Shown: positions 24,161 through 36,923, counted from the stretch's first letter. The stretch is 64,000 bases of DNA from Paramecium pentaurelia (GCA_905183005.1 CAJJDO010000098.1:124001-188000), one strand, 5' to 3'. Translations and numbers: made by a program. The notes: generated by a model not told the origin, from the sequence alone.

Positions 24161-27100
24161 ATGTCATCGGGATCACATTTAAGCAAAGAATTACATGATC
24201 TAATAAAGTCAATAGGAGAGACTCGTAGTAAATAAGAGGAAGACAAAATTATCATAAAAGAAGTTCAATAATTAAAGACTAAACTTAATGAAAAGAACAT
24301 GCCATCAAAAAAAGTGAAGGAAATGCTTATTAGAGCAATTTACATTGAAATGTTGGGGTAAAATGTAAAAGTGAAGTATAAAGTCATGATGCATCTTTTG
24401 TACATATCAATGCAATACATCTAACACAATCTAAGAATTTAGCACAAAAAAGATTAGGCTATTTGTGTTGTTCCTTATTTTTAGATAATAATAGTGAACT
24501 ACTTATTTTATTGGTTGCCACACTCCAAAAAGATCTAGCATCAACTAATGTTCATATTGTAGTAAATGCTCTTACTGCTGTAGGAAAATTGATAAGCAAG
24601 ACTTTTGTTAATGCATTAACAGAACCTGTATTAAAATTATTGACTCATAATACTGATATTGTGAGAAAGAAAGTAAATTGAATATTATGATTGTAGGCAT
24701 TAATGGTGATGTAAATTATTAGATAGTTGAATTAAGATTGTATTACAGAATAAGATTATGATGATAGAATCAGAAGAGGTATATAAGACAAAGAACCAAG
24801 TGTTATGGGAGCAGCATTCAATTTGTATCATGAAGAATTAAAGAAAGGTGCTGTTAATAAATATAAACCATTAACAGGTACTTTTGTTTCAATGTTAAAA
24901 TAAATTATAGAACATAAACTACATAAAGTAAAATTTTAATAAATTAAAATAATATAGGATTATGATTATCATAGATTTCCTGGTCCTTGGTTATAAATTA
25001 AATTACTTTAAATTCTTACTCTTTTGGGAGCTAATGATTTAAAAGTCAGTGAATAAATTTATGAAGTTTTGGGATCAACTTTAAGAAGAGCTGATGATAC
25101 AACAATTAATATAGGTTATGCTGTTACTTATTAATGTGTTAAATGCATTAGTGGAATTTATCCTTAATAAGGTTTACTTGAATAAGCAGCTAATTCTGTA
25201 TCTAGATTTTTAAAATCTGATAACAATAATCTAAAATATTTAGGAATTAATGCTTTAACTTAGATTGTTTAAATTTCATAAAAATATGTATTAGAACATT
25301 AAATGACAATTGTTGATTGTTTAGAATCTAATGATGATACATTAAAAAAAGAAACTTTAGAATTACTATTTAAAATGACAAATGAATAAAATTGTGAAAT
25401 CATTATTCAAAAATTGATTCATTTTCTTAAAACAAGTTCAGATTCTAATTTTAAAAAGGATTTATTTGTTAAAATATCTTTATTAAATGAAAAACATGCA
25501 CCTACTTAAGAATGGTTTATTAAGACAGCTAATACATTATTTGAATTTGGATCTGAATTTATAGATAATGATGTTAGAAATAATTTCTTTAAATTATTAA
25601 TAGATAATTTTAATGATATTGGAACTGAATTTGGTGAATTCATAACTGATATCTATTCTGATCTATTAAAAAATGATTTGTAAGATAATATATTGAAAAT
25701 TGTTTGTTGGGTTATTGGTGAAATTGGTTCATAAATATATGATTAAAATCCAAATAAATTAAATGAATTAACTTAATTAGTAATCATGAAATTAGATTCA
25801 CAATTAGAATCTGAAACAACCATATCATGGATATTAACATGTTTAGCTAAATTATAATCAGCAAGAGCATTTTAAATGTTTGATTAAACTAGAGCAATCT
25901 TTTAAAAATATATGTAATCAAAAAATCTAGATTGTTAATAAAGAGCAATTGATTTCTTTACTCTTGCTAAATTTAATGCAGCCCTTAAAGGTTCTCAATA
26001 TATTACTATAGATCCCAAAATGTCATTCTTAGATGCTTATGTTTAATAAGAAAGATTACGTGGAGCTTAACCTTATAATCCTTCATTATAAGTTAAAGCA
26101 GCTGCCTTAGGTTCAGCAGCAGAAGCACCTTCACTTAATTTTGGACCTTATAGTGATAATAAATATGGAGGTGTCAAAACTGGTACGTTTGGTGTAGAAG
26201 AAAATAAAACAACAAATTAGAATTCATCTGTTCCAACTATAACAGGACCTTGGGATGATACAGGATATAATTAAAAGTAACCACCTGTTGCTAAACCTGT
26301 AATTGCTGCTCCTATGGCTATAGGTTCAACAGTTGGCATTAGTAGTAATGGAAGTAATTAAACAACAACAACTAAAACTACTATGTAATCTATGGGTAGT
26401 GGATAAATGGGTGTGAATACTAATCAAACTCAAAATAATTATATTCCACCTGTTAAACCTCTACCACCAAAAGAAGATCCAAACTTAAAAGAAAAGTAGA
26501 AATTAGCAAATTAATTATTTCCTTCCTTATCTTAAACTTAACAATAACCTCAGTAATTATATGTATTTATAGAATAGACAAACTTAAAAAAAAGGTATTA
26601 CAGCAATGGCTACATAAAAACCTATGAATACAAATCCAACTTTAGTACCTTAATCAAAACCACCTGCATAAGTTAATAATTTATTAGAAATTGATGACCC
26701 TTTACCAATTTAATAGTCAGTCTCAAGTGTTCCTTAAGTATATGTTCAATAACCTTAAATCATAACTCAAAAAACAGTTGTGCCTTAATAATTACAACCA
26801 TAATAATAGTGGTCACAATCTCCTCCATTATAAACATTTTCATAACAATAAATTAAATCATATATACCAGCAAATATAAATGTTGATTAATATGAATAAT
26901 TATGGGAAAGAAATCAAAATATTAAAGAAGTCACATTGCAAAGTAAGATTAAATCAGAATAAGATTTTAAAAAGATGATATAAACAATTAATATTAATGT
27001 AATATTGAATATTCATTTTAGGTTATTGATGTGATAGAATAAGAAATTATTTGTGCTGGTGCCAATGCAGAAAGTAAGAGTTGTGTATTATTATATGGTT

Positions 27101-27198
27101 GTTACAATTAAAATGGATCTTTGGATTTAAAAATTAATAGTACAGATCCAAAAGATGGTGAATATATTTTAGCTCTTATCAAGAGATAATTCTGTTGA
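24161..27198 (+). CDS. AP4E1: AP-4 adaptor complex epsilon-like large subunit
   Basis: Large adaptin subunit of a coated-vesicle complex acting at the trans-Golgi or endosomes, 969 aa. The N-terminus ELHDLIKSIGETRSKQEED, MLGHDASFVHINAIHLTQ and RRGIQDKEPSVMGAA match the epsilon subunit of AP-4 better than gamma or alpha subunits. An adaptin alpha-solenoid fills about 600 residues (HRFPGPWLQIKLL, WVIGEIGSQI), then a Pro/Gln-rich hinge and a short ear. Introns are 24358-24383 (AAG), 24673-24696, 24928-24957, 26553-26577 and 26999-27021. The exon sum divides by three. Gamma adaptin is the main alternative. Confidence 0.85.
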
Positions 27199-27235
27199 TA
27201 AGGTATTACAGAAACAATTATATATATTTTATTAA

Positions 27236-27968
27236 TCATTTAATTCTTGGGAATTAAAACTTCTATTATTATCTTTCTGGTTCTATTCGTAATTAAGATA
27301 ATGCAGAATTTTTATAGGAAGGTGCACTACTTTTATTTTAGCTTGAATTAGTAAATTTAGGATTATTTGTAGTTTTAGTTAATCTTTGTACAATTTTACC
27401 CAACTTTTACTGATTTTATTATGAATATTTTGATATTCTATTCTTGAGTTCCACAGTCCTTATAAAATTATAATTAATTCTTTACTTTTTATAATCCTTA
27501 AGAAAAGTTTCTTTATTTCTAAATGTGGAAGGAGTTCTCTATAAACGATGCATCAATTTTTCATTTTCTCCAACTATTTTCATGGCCTCTTTCTTTCTGT
27601 AAGATAAATTAAGAGACTTTAATGAATTGGCAGAACTTTATCTAGTTAATGATCTTTTGGGAAGAGATGAATAAGTTTTTTAATTTCCAATATCTACTAT
27701 TCGATTAAGAATTTTAGTATTTTCCTTAAATAACCGTTATTCCTTTTGTAAATCAACTTATAATTTTGTATAGAATTTATTTGCACGTATTTATTAGTAT
27801 TTATCATTGTCTTATAAAACATGCTAAAAATGTATTAAATTTTCATACTCTTCTTGATAAATATGGATCAGATCTAGTATTTACTAATTTAAATTTGTGT
27901 TATTAGAATTATTCAGCCTAACATACTTTTTTAATTATATCCTATTCGATATATTTAGGTGCTTTCAT
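27236..27968 (-). CDS. CFAP97/Hemingway-like ciliary protein
   Basis: A 235-aa basic protein with one 25-nt intron (27824-27848). The order HVLQDNDKYQQIRANKF, RLFKENTKILNRIVDIG, SLNLSYRKKEAMKIVGEN and EKLMHRLQRTPS matches the CFAP97 domain layout: an ENxxLLxRI-type repeat, a SLN..R+.E spacer and a second EN..mL.RL repeat. Proteins of this family associate with cilia and centrioles. The Lys/Asn/Ser-rich tail is not conserved. The gene converges on AP-4 epsilon with 37 nt between the stops. Assignment rests on motif order only. Confidence 0.6.
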
Positions 27969-28055
27969 TATTTATTAAATTATAATTTATTCAATTTAAG
28001 GAAATGGATCAATATTAACACAAATGCTATTGTTATTGAATGATATGATATATTC

Positions 28056-28697
28056 ATGAACTCTTAAAAGAAACTACATCTGAAACACAAATATTAATAT
28101 CTATTTCATATACCAATCATGGAATTGATTAACATATTTATTATTACAATCATACTTATTACAATTTTGATATAAATAGAAAAAGAAGTAATTCAAGAAT
28201 AAAATAAAGATATTTTAATAAATGAAATGAAGAATATGATGGTTTATAAAGTAATTGAAAAAAAAAGAAAAATTTTGAAAATCTCAAAGGATTAACATCT
28301 ATGCAATAATCTAAATACTTCAGGTTAGAAAATTGTTAATAAAATTCATATTTATTAAGAATTAATAATATTGATGATTTCAAATACTTATCAAACATCA
28401 ATCTTATTTTATGGAAAATATAAATATCAGGTTTTGGAATACTTTAATTCCTATCATTATTGGGATGATTTCAAAATGCTTTGTGATTCATTCAAAAATT
28501 ATTTTAAATTCAAGTAATTGAAAAAAAGAAATAAATAATAACCTATAAACTATAAAAAATCATATCTTAAAGATTTTATAAGAATTATTCAATTAACACA
28601 TCGCGATTCTAGCTAATTTTACAAATATTTTTCTAATATTCTTTTAGATACAATTTTAGATTAAAAAAAAAATAGAGTGATATTCTTCCTTGATTGA
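28056..28697 (+). CDS. Hypothetical single-pass membrane protein
   Basis: One uninterrupted frame of 213 aa. A hydrophobic helix (ELINIFIITIILITILIQ) near residues 22-40 is followed by a long, basic, Lys/Asn-rich region with YHYWDDFKMLCDSFKNYF and SYLKDFIRIIQLTHRD. A type II membrane topology is likely. No family is recognised. Translation could also start at the second Met (28119), just before the helix. It begins 88 nt from the divergent CFAP97-like gene. Confidence 0.5.
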
Positions 28698-28903
28698 TAA
28701 AAAATGGAAGAATAATTTAATAGGTCATTTATTTGAATGATTAATAGAAAGTGCAATTTAGATAGGTTTATGAGGATGCTAATGTTATTAAATATATTAA
28801 TTAAATAAGAGTTAGAGTTTAGAATATCTAATAAAGAATAGGTTTAGTGAATGCTAAGTATTTTATCATATAAAAATCATTTTGAAAATTTATTTAAAAT
28901 TAA

Positions 28904-29549
28904 ATGTTTGAGAAGGAAATAGTGATTGATGGAAAAGGCCATTTGTTGGGTAGATTAGCCTCTTATATTGCCAAAGAATTGTAGAGAGGATAAAGAATTG
29001 TTGTAGTCAGAAGTGAGTTGATTTAACAATCAGGTAAGCGATCTTAATAATTGAAGGATCTCTCTTTAGAAACAGAGTCATCTTTGAAGAATATTTAAAT
29101 AAGAGAATGGCCTTCAATCCAAGAAGAGGATACAAGCACTATAGAACACCATCAAGATGCTTTTGGAAGGTTGTTAGAGGAATGCTTCAATACAAGTCAA
29201 AGAGAGGAGCAGCTGCCCTTGAAAGATTAAAGATCTTTGAAGGTGTCCCCCCTCCTTATGACACTAGAAAGAGATAAGTTGTTCCAGATGCCCTTAAATT
29301 GATCAGACTTAAAAATCATAGACCTTTCTGCACTTTGGGTGATTTATGCGCTTCAGTTGGATGGAATTCATAAGCAGTTGTTAATAGACTTGAAGAGAAG
29401 AGAAAATAAAGGTATTATTAAAAATATAATTTATTAGAGGAACAGCATATTATAAGAGAAAAATTGCAAGAGAAAATCTTAGAAGAAAGGCTATTGGAGC
29501 TAAAGAACTTACTAGCATCAATGCAGAATTAGAGAAGTTAGGCTATTGA
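28904..29549 (+). CDS. RPL13A: 60S ribosomal protein L13a (uL13)
   Basis: Large-subunit ribosomal protein uL13, 198 aa, close to the usual 200. Landmarks: VIDGKGHLLGRLASYIAKEL, VVVRSE, GSLFRNRVIFEEYLNKRM, GYKHYRTPSRCFWKVVRGML and FEGVPPPYD. Two introns: 29034-29056 (23 nt, AAG end) and 29412-29437 (26 nt, TAG). The first is required to join the conserved QSG and SLFRNR segments, so it is good evidence for AAG acceptors. The gene's base composition is richer in G and C than its surroundings. Confidence 0.96.
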
Positions 29550-29596
29550 AATATTATAATAAAATAATGTACAATTAAATATTTTAGTAATTTTTT

Positions 29597-30242
29597 TCAA
29601 TATATTTTCTTTAATTTTAGAGAAATTTTTTTTGAATAAGATGAAATTAAAGAGGGTCTTTCAATATATTCGAACTTATTAATTGCAGGTAATTATTTGG
29701 AATGATCAATTGTTGTATGTAATGAATGAGTACTAAGTGCTTTTTAACTTATTAAGCGAGTTAATCTTATATCTTAATTTTTCAATTGTCTAACATAAGT
29801 ATTATTTTTTTGAGTATCAAATTTCAATTTTTAAAGAAGAATTAAAGTTTGAATTCTTTCACCAAAACTACAATTTCTATTTTTAGTTTCTAAACCAGAA
29901 CTCTTCTTTCTTTTTCTGTTTGATGGACTTTCAGGGTATGGATGATGATGTATCAATTAGTGACATATTGACATCTTTGTTGGAGAACTACTTCTGATCT
30001 TATATTCAATTAATGAAACTTTGAATATAAAAAGAATGGCTTAAACACAAAGGATTAATTTTCTCCACATTTTTAAGCAAAACTATTGTCTTTAATATTT
30101 TGTTTTTTAATGTGTAAAAGTTAAAAATATATATTAACATCTCTTATTTAAGCTTCCTTCGAATGTAGATTCAGAACTAAGACTTCTTTTAGGTCTATTA
30201 AATTAATATGATATTTATTTACATTTCTTAGTTTGATTTCAT
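29597..30242 (-). CDS. Hypothetical basic protein
   Basis: With one 28-nt intron (30195-30222) an open frame of 205 aa runs from MKSNQEM to LKLKKIY. Parts are clearly coding in style: SPSNRKRKKSSG (possible nuclear localisation signal), GERIQTLILLQKLKF, RQLKNQDIRLTRLISQK. The segment near residues 35-75 is hydrophobic and could contain further multiple-of-three introns that I cannot resolve. No domain is recognised. A Phe/Tyr-rich open frame on the plus strand (29641-29997) is its shadow. Confidence 0.45.
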
Positions 30243-31146
30243 ATCATTTGGCGATAATAATTTTATGTGATCTTACCTATGATCTCTATTTAAGTTTATT
30301 TTAGTAAAATATCTTTAGCTTTGCAATTTTGGTAACCGGCTGGTCAATAATTATTAAGTAAGATGAGTTTTGATAACAAAGCAGTTTTTTTATTTAGCTC
30401 TTGTTTCCATATTCTTTTATTAAAAGCAAAATTAATATATTGGAAAAATTTAGTAATTAACATTTAATTCACCTAGATATATTACATAAATCAACATTTA
30501 ATTAATTAATAAATACTTTACAAAGAAAGAGTACTTTAAATTCGAATGACATATATCAGTATAATTAGCATCAAAAATTAATCTCATAAATTTATACTTT
30601 TTTTATTTTTGATATTTTCATTTATCCATTTCTATATAAACTTCAATTTAAAATTACAATTATTTATATTATATAATTTTCGATATTGAGTTGTACTTAT
30701 CTAATTTAAATTTAATTTTTATATTCAACCACAATATACTAAAGATCATATAATACTTAATAGTATTTAGAATTACATAAGATTATAATCTTAGCATTTA
30801 TTTCTCATAAATATTCAAAGATTTATATTTTTTTAATAGTTCTTTTAGATTTATTTCTACAAACTAATTATAATAAAAAAATTAGTAAAATTTATAAATT
30901 ATTGGCATGTATATCTTCATCATACACCATAATATATTTTTAAGTTAGTATATTTTTAGTAAAAAATTAATTGATTGAAATATGATAATTTTTAATTCTT
31001 TATCCAAAAAGATCATAGTTTGTTAAATTGATTAGTATTATAAAAAAATAAAAGAAAAACACAGAAATTTAGAATTTAAAAGAATGGAAATATGATAATA
31101 GTAATATAGATTATTAAATTTTATAATAATAAAAATAAAAGTTATA
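30243..31146. other. Long intergenic region
   Basis: About 900 nt of AT-rich sequence between divergent genes. I found no gene, RNA, or repeat apart from the start of the duplicated contig overlap at 30696. It presumably holds the promoters of both neighbours, but no specific site is recognisable. Confidence 0.5.
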
Positions 31147-31835
31147 ATGGAATAAGCTCAATTTTCTTTAAAATAAGTTTGTAGACAAAGAGTGAAAAGT
31201 TTGTTTGTACAATTAAGAATTGATAATCCTAATTTATCATCTTCCATTCTTGTTGTAGATCAAAAAACTTTAAAAATAGTTTCTGCTTACATGAAGATGT
31301 CTGAGTATAAATTAAAATTAATATAAGATTATTAGAATAAGGAATTAATGCAGTAGAAAATCTAAATTTGAAAAGAAAACCTTTTAATTTGGAAGCAATT
31401 TATTTTATCACACCAACTTAAGAGTCGATTGCTTTATTAATTGAGGATTTTGCAAATGCTCAATTTCCATAATATAAATGTGCACATGTGATTTTCAATA
31501 ATAAAATGCCATAAGGAATAGCTTAAAAGATACAATCTGAATAGAATTTAGTTAAGAAATTATCGACTTGTAAAGTTTTTAATTTAGACTTTAATTGTAC
31601 TAATGAATAATTATTCACATTTGATATGATATTTGGATTAGAAGTATATAAAGGAAGTATGTATTAAATTAAAATAAGGAAATGTTATTTTATAAGAGAT
31701 GGCTGAAAAAATAAGTACAGTTTTGGTGTCATTTGAGAAATTTTATACTTTTGAGTTAATTTTTAGATAAGATAATTGGAAGATATGTTAATAATTAGCA
31801 TAATTCACATAAGGAAGATTAAGAGAAATATTAGA
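30696..31835. repeat. First copy of a 1140-bp assembly duplication
   Basis: Repeated at 31837-32976 after the N at 31836, offset 1141, with no length difference. It contains the 5' part of the Sec1-like gene. Confidence 0.9.
31147..31835 (+). CDS. Sec1/Munc18-like, duplicated 5' fragment cut by gap
   Basis: Start and first exons of the gene fully present at 32288-34231, ending at the N. It is a consequence of the unmerged contig overlap and should not be counted as a paralog. Confidence 0.85.
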
Positions 31836-31836
31836 N
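31836..31836. other. Single-N assembly gap
   Basis: One ambiguous base separating two copies of a 1140-bp segment. Confidence 0.95.
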
Positions 31837-32976
31837 CTTATCTAATTTAAATTTAATTTTTATATTCAACCACAATATACTAAAGATCATATAATACTTA
31901 ATAGTATTTAGAATTACATAAGATTATAATCTTAGCATTTATTTCTCATAAATATTCAAAGATTTATATTTTTTTAATAGTTCTTTTAGATTTATTTCTA
32001 CAAACTAATTATAATAAAAAAATTAGTAAAATTTATAAATTATTGGCATGTATATCTTCATCATACACCATAATATATTTTTAAGTTAGTATATTTTTAG
32101 TAAAAAATTAATTGATTGAAATATGATAATTTTTAATTCTTTATCCAAAAAGATCATAGTTTGTTAAATTGATTAGTATTATAAAAAAATAAAAGAAAAA
32201 CACAGAAATTTAGAATTTAAAAGAATGGAAATATGATAATAGTAATATAGATTATTAAATTTTATAATAATAAAAATAAAAGTTATAATGGAATAAGCTC
32301 AATTTTCTTTAAAATAAGTTTGTAGACAAAGAGTGAAAAGTTTGTTTGTACAATTAAGAATTGATAATCCTAATTTATCATCTTCCATTCTTGTTGTAGA
32401 TCAAAAAACTTTAAAAATAGTTTCTGCTTACATGAAGATGTCTGAGTATAAATTAAAATTAATATAAGATTATTAGAATAAGGAATTAATGCAGTAGAAA
32501 ATCTAAATTTGAAAAGAAAACCTTTTAATTTGGAAGCAATTTATTTTATCACACCAACTTAAGAGTCGATTGCTTTATTAATTGAGGATTTTGCAAATGC
32601 TCAATTTCCATAATATAAATGTGCACATGTGATTTTCAATAATAAAATGCCATAAGGAATAGCTTAAAAGATACAATCTGAATAGAATTTAGTTAAGAAA
32701 TTATCGACTTGTAAAGTTTTTAATTTAGACTTTAATTGTACTAATGAATAATTATTCACATTTGATATGATATTTGGATTAGAAGTATATAAAGGAAGTA
32801 TGTATTAAATTAAAATAAGGAAATGTTATTTTATAAGAGATGGCTGAAAAAATAAGTACAGTTTTGGTGTCATTTGAGAAATTTTATACTTTTGAGTTAA
32901 TTTTTAGATAAGATAATTGGAAGATATGTTAATAATTAGCATAATTCACATAAGGAAGATTAAGAGAAATATTAGA
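31837..32976. repeat. Second copy of the 1140-bp assembly duplication
   Basis: Matches 30696-31835 and continues into the complete Sec1-like gene. Confidence 0.9.
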
Positions 32977-34231
32977 AGCTTTAAAAAGAACAAATAGTTC
33001 ATAATATGATCACAAAGAAAAAACATGTGGAAAAATAAGAATAGTAATTATAGATAGAGCAATAGATGTATTATCACCATTATTACATGATTTTTATTAT
33101 TAACCAATGTTTTATGATTTATTGGAAATAGAAAATGACATATATTAATATGATATGTAATATGGAGATAAGAAAGTAACTAAGAAATAAATTTTAAATG
33201 ATTAAGATGATTTATTCAAGAAATATAAATTCAAACATATTGCTGATGTATTAGAAGAAGTTAGTAGTGATTTTTAAACATTTATGTAAACAAATACAGC
33301 AGCTAAGGTTGCTAAAGATAAAGAATAAAATTTATCATTAAAATAAATGACAGATATTGTTAAAACTATGCCTTAATATTAAGAATTAGTAGCAAAATAT
33401 ACTATGCATATGGAAATTGTAGAAAAATGTTTAGAAATATATAGATAAAAGGATTTATAAGAAGTTGGAGAATTAGAATAAACTTTAGCAACAGGATGTG
33501 ATAAAAAAGGATCTTCAGTAGCAGGAGAGAAGATTATTTAAAGAGTAAATTATTTTATTATGATTTTATAGATTATTTAAGTATTAAAAAATCAAAAATT
33601 AAATGAATTTGATTAAGCACGTCTTATATTATCAGCCATAATCTAAATTGATTTAAGTGAAAAAGATAGAAGATAATTGACAGATATTCTATCTATTGAA
33701 ATGTAAAATGCTGTTCATAATCTAAAATTATTGGGAATTTAAACTTAACATAGTGGTAGCAAAGTATATATTTATAATAATAATTTAATAGTCTCATAAA
33801 AGAGTTAATGAATAAGTCAGAAAATATGCCAAAAATAAAATGGCTAATGAAACATTAGAATTATGTAGAAATACTCCTATCATTGAATAATAATTAGAAG
33901 ATTTAATACTTAAGGATTTTTAGACATCAGGAAACTTTGAAAAAATAGTCTTAAATGAATAATAAAATGTTTAAGGTCAAGGTAAATCTCTTAGATAGAA
34001 GGGATAAATTAAATTGATGTAAGATGATGTAGGATTTGATGAATAAGATAAATTAGTATATATTTAATTATTTAATATTAGCTTGTTTTTATTGTTGGAG
34101 GTGTTGGATATAATGAAGTTAGAAGTTTGATGAATAACAAAGTTATTAATAAAAATTTAATTATTGGAAGCACATTCTTATTGAGACCTAATGATTATGT
34201 CAAAGAACTTGTGAAATTATAAAAATTATGA
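32288..34231 (+). CDS. Sec1/Munc18-family SNARE regulator
   Basis: Predicted cytosolic regulator of syntaxin and membrane fusion, 605 aa, a typical SM-protein length. Landmarks: SSILVVDQKTLKIVSAYMKMSE, NLEAIYFITPTQESI, KIRIVIIDRAIDVLSPLLHDFYYQ, MPQYQELVAKYTMHMEI and the C-terminal LVFIVGGVGYNEVRSL with IIGSTFLLRP. This is the Sec1/STXBP type rather than Vps33 or Vps45. Introns are 32446-32468 (AAG), 32798-32819 (AAG), 33545-33571, 33764-33791 and 34056-34081. The exon total is divisible by three. Paramecium discharges trichocysts by regulated exocytosis, a process where such a protein could act; that link is inference. Confidence 0.9.
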
Positions 34232-34295
34232 TATATTTATATTATATTAAAATATGAATAAAACTCTTGAGAGAAATTAAAATGGAACTGTAATT

Positions 34296-35803
34296 ATGAA
34301 TCTAAAGAATTTGAAAATCATATGTGAAAGAGAAGGATTATATTAAAATCCAGAAAACAATGATACATTATATTTGCATTTTAAAGGTAAATATATGCTT
34401 TACAATATTTAGGATTTGACAAGATTGAAAATCTTGAACCATATTTTAATCTTGTTGCTTTATGGTTAAATAATAATGCCCTATAAAAGATTGAAGGATT
34501 ATGTTAACTTAAGAAATTAATTAGCTTATTCTTAAATCATAATTTGATTGATAAAATAGAAAATATTTCTGCATTATAAGATTTAGTTACTTTAAATTTA
34601 AGTCATAATTCAATAAAGAAAATAGAAAATATATCTTCTTTAACCAAACTCTAAAATCTTAATTTATCTCATAATTTATTGACTAATTATTAATCATTAT
34701 TAGAAATTTAAGATTGTCCATCAATATAAAATTTAGATCTTTCAAATAATCATATTAATTATGAAGAATCTATAATTACAATATTTCAATAGACATATAT
34801 TGGATGTTTATATTTAAAAGCAAATACTTTTGGTATATTTTTATTTTAATAAAATTAAGTGAGAGAATGTCCAAATTATAGAAAAACTATTATTGTTGCA
34901 ATAAAAGCATTATAATTTTTAGATGATAAACCAGTAACACCTGGTGAACGTAAAATTAGTGAGGCTTGGTCTATTGGAGGAAAAGATGCTGAATAATAAG
35001 AAAGAGTATCTTAAATTGAAATTAAGAGAGAATAAGATCATTAGATATATTTATAGACTTTAGAAAGATAATAGAAAGGTGAAATAAGAAATTAATTATT
35101 AAACAAATAATAAATATTATGCAAAGAAATAAGGTAATTATAGATTTAGTATTTTGATGGGGAAGAAGTTGATGATTTGATTGAATAAAAAGAAAATGAA
35201 TTAAAAAATGTAGAATTTGAATTAGATAAATATTAAGTTGACACTATACTTCCTCATCAATGTTTTTTAACCACAAAGGATGATGAAGGAAACACAGTCA
35301 TTTTAAATAAAACTGAGGACGTAAAAATATTAATATGAAAAAAGGAAGCCAAATAAATAAGGGACAGATATTTCAATTAAGAAATGTAATAAATAAATCA
35401 AAAATGTGATAATAATAATGTTGAAAATTAATTAAATAATTAAAAATATGAACCATAAGAAGAACAAGAAGAATGTTTATAATCAAATAAATAATCTAAA
35501 TTTATTATTAATTTAGATTCTGGTCCTTAAATACCAAAAGTTGATACTAAAGCATAATAATTAAGAGAATATAAATAAAAGAGAGAAGGTTGGACAATTG
35601 ATCATGATGATTTATTAGAAAATCTATTAATGTATCATTAATTTAATTTTGATGCTGTAAGTGATGAATTTAAAAGAATTATGGCATATGAAGATTAAGA
35701 ACTTAAATATTTAGAGCCTGAAGATTTAAGAATAATTTGGACATATATTGAATTGTCAAAATATAGAAATAAAATACCTTAAAATCTAGATAGGATTGAG
35801 TGA
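34296..35803 (+). CDS. DNAAF1: Dynein axonemal assembly factor 1 (LRRC50/ODA7)
   Basis: Leucine-rich-repeat cytoplasmic factor needed for preassembly of axonemal dynein arms, 476 aa. It starts MNLKNLKIICEREGLYQNPE, then DTLYLHFKGFDKIENLEPY. Five or six SDS22-type repeats follow (LVALWLNNNALQKIEGL, LISLFLNHNLIDKIENI, LVTLNLSHNSIKKIENI). The LRR cap reads ECPNYRKTIIVAIKALQFLDDKPV, PGERKISEAWSIGGKDAE, as in vertebrate LRRC50. Introns are 34387-34412, 34833-34859 (27 nt, AAG, supported by conservation) and 35321-35344 (24 nt, AAG, removes an in-frame TGA). The tail is acidic and Gln-rich. Confidence 0.9.
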
Positions 35804-35915
35804 TTTAAACAAAAATTTTATAAATTTTTAATATCTATTTCAACTAACAGCCTGCCATAACAAGTTCTATTACATTTTATATAATAATTTTATTATTAAA
35901 AATTTTAATTTGAAA

Positions 35916-36341
35916 TCATTTTATTTTTTTTTATTAAATCATTTTCTTTTTCATTCTATTCGAATGTCCTCCCAATGCTTAATATGAAAGATAGACTTGA
36001 TTATGACAAGAACATATATAAATTGTTTGTGATGATGTTTTTATTTTTTTATGTTATTTTAATGTAATAGATTCTTCTAGAATATCACTCTTTGGAATAT
36101 TATTGTAATTATTCTTATTATTCTTATTTTTTTGTTAGTAAAATTAAAGTTACTCCCTAAAAAATTATTGAATTTCAATTATTTATTCATTCTATGTTTA
36201 GGGTTATTTAGATATCTAAATTTTGTTCAATTTTCCGTTCAACTTAAGAATTAGTGCATTAATAGCTTATAAATACTATTCTTTAGGTGATATCATATAT
36301 GATTAAGAATCAGGTAATTTTAAATCTTCTTTAATTAACAT
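35916..36341 (-). CDS. Small protein with QALGGH zinc-finger-like motif
   Basis: Single-exon frame of 141 aa, Gln/Asn/Lys rich. Near the C-terminus IYICSCHNQVYLSYQALGGH, followed by SNRMKKK, resembles the C2H2 finger with the QALGGH helix best known from plant transcription factors. The first Cys pair is C-x-C or C-x2-H, and the last His ligand is absent, so zinc binding is uncertain. The start is the Met after an in-frame TGA; upstream exons cannot be excluded. It converges on DNAAF1 with 112 nt between the stops. Confidence 0.5.
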
Positions 36342-36440
36342 TTTTATTCATTAATAGGATTATTATAAAATATCTATCTTGATATAATTTCTTTATCAAA
36401 TAAACCTCTTCTGTCATAATTAATTCTTTACTATTTTAAG

Positions 36441-36923
36441 ATGAATAAGGCTTTAAATACTTAATTACCAATTATAACATATATTATTATACTTTATTAA
36501 TTCAACTCAAAATAAATATGGTTAATCTAGATTAAAAAAACTGTTATAAAACAAGATAACCTAATAATTAAATTGATTCTCATTAATAAATCATCTGATG
36601 AAGACTAATACAAACTTTCTGTACTGCAATTCTTCAAAAATATACAATTAGAAAAGCCTAAACTCTTAAGTAAATAATGAGAATTTTAGAAAATGAAAAT
36701 TTAAAAATTTGAATGTCATTATATAAAAGAAGTGTTTATTTCTCAAACATAAGAATTCATTAACTTATTAAAAACTAGATTGTTTCTTATTTTTTTGTAA
36801 GTAGTTTCTTAAAAAAAATTCAAATATGAAAAAAGGAAAGAATTATTAACAACTATCTTACTGAAAAGCAATTAAATATATTCATTATTTATAATTGCCT
36901 TTTAAAAGAGGATTTTTATATGA
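36441..36923 (+). CDS. Unresolved small gene, interrupted by TGA
   Basis: One reading frame from ATG 36441 looks coding (NKSSDEDQYKLSVLQFFKN, LEKPKLLSKQ) but meets TGA at 36678-36680. The same frame then continues with KMKIQKFECHYIKEVFISQ. A candidate 20-nt intron at 36670-36689 would remove the TGA but break the frame. It may be two adjacent short genes, a decayed gene, or a sequence error. No family is recognised. The 3' end overlaps the minus-strand gene that follows. Confidence 0.3.

Noticed and set aside
28004..28075. An upstream start at ATG 28004 for the 28056 gene
   Set aside because: Its frame meets TGA after eleven codons and no consensus intron rescues it, while the frame from 28056 is open to 28697 without introns.
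29641..29997. 118-codon plus-strand frame starting ATG
   Set aside because: Phe/Tyr-rich composition is the antisense of a better minus-strand coding frame.
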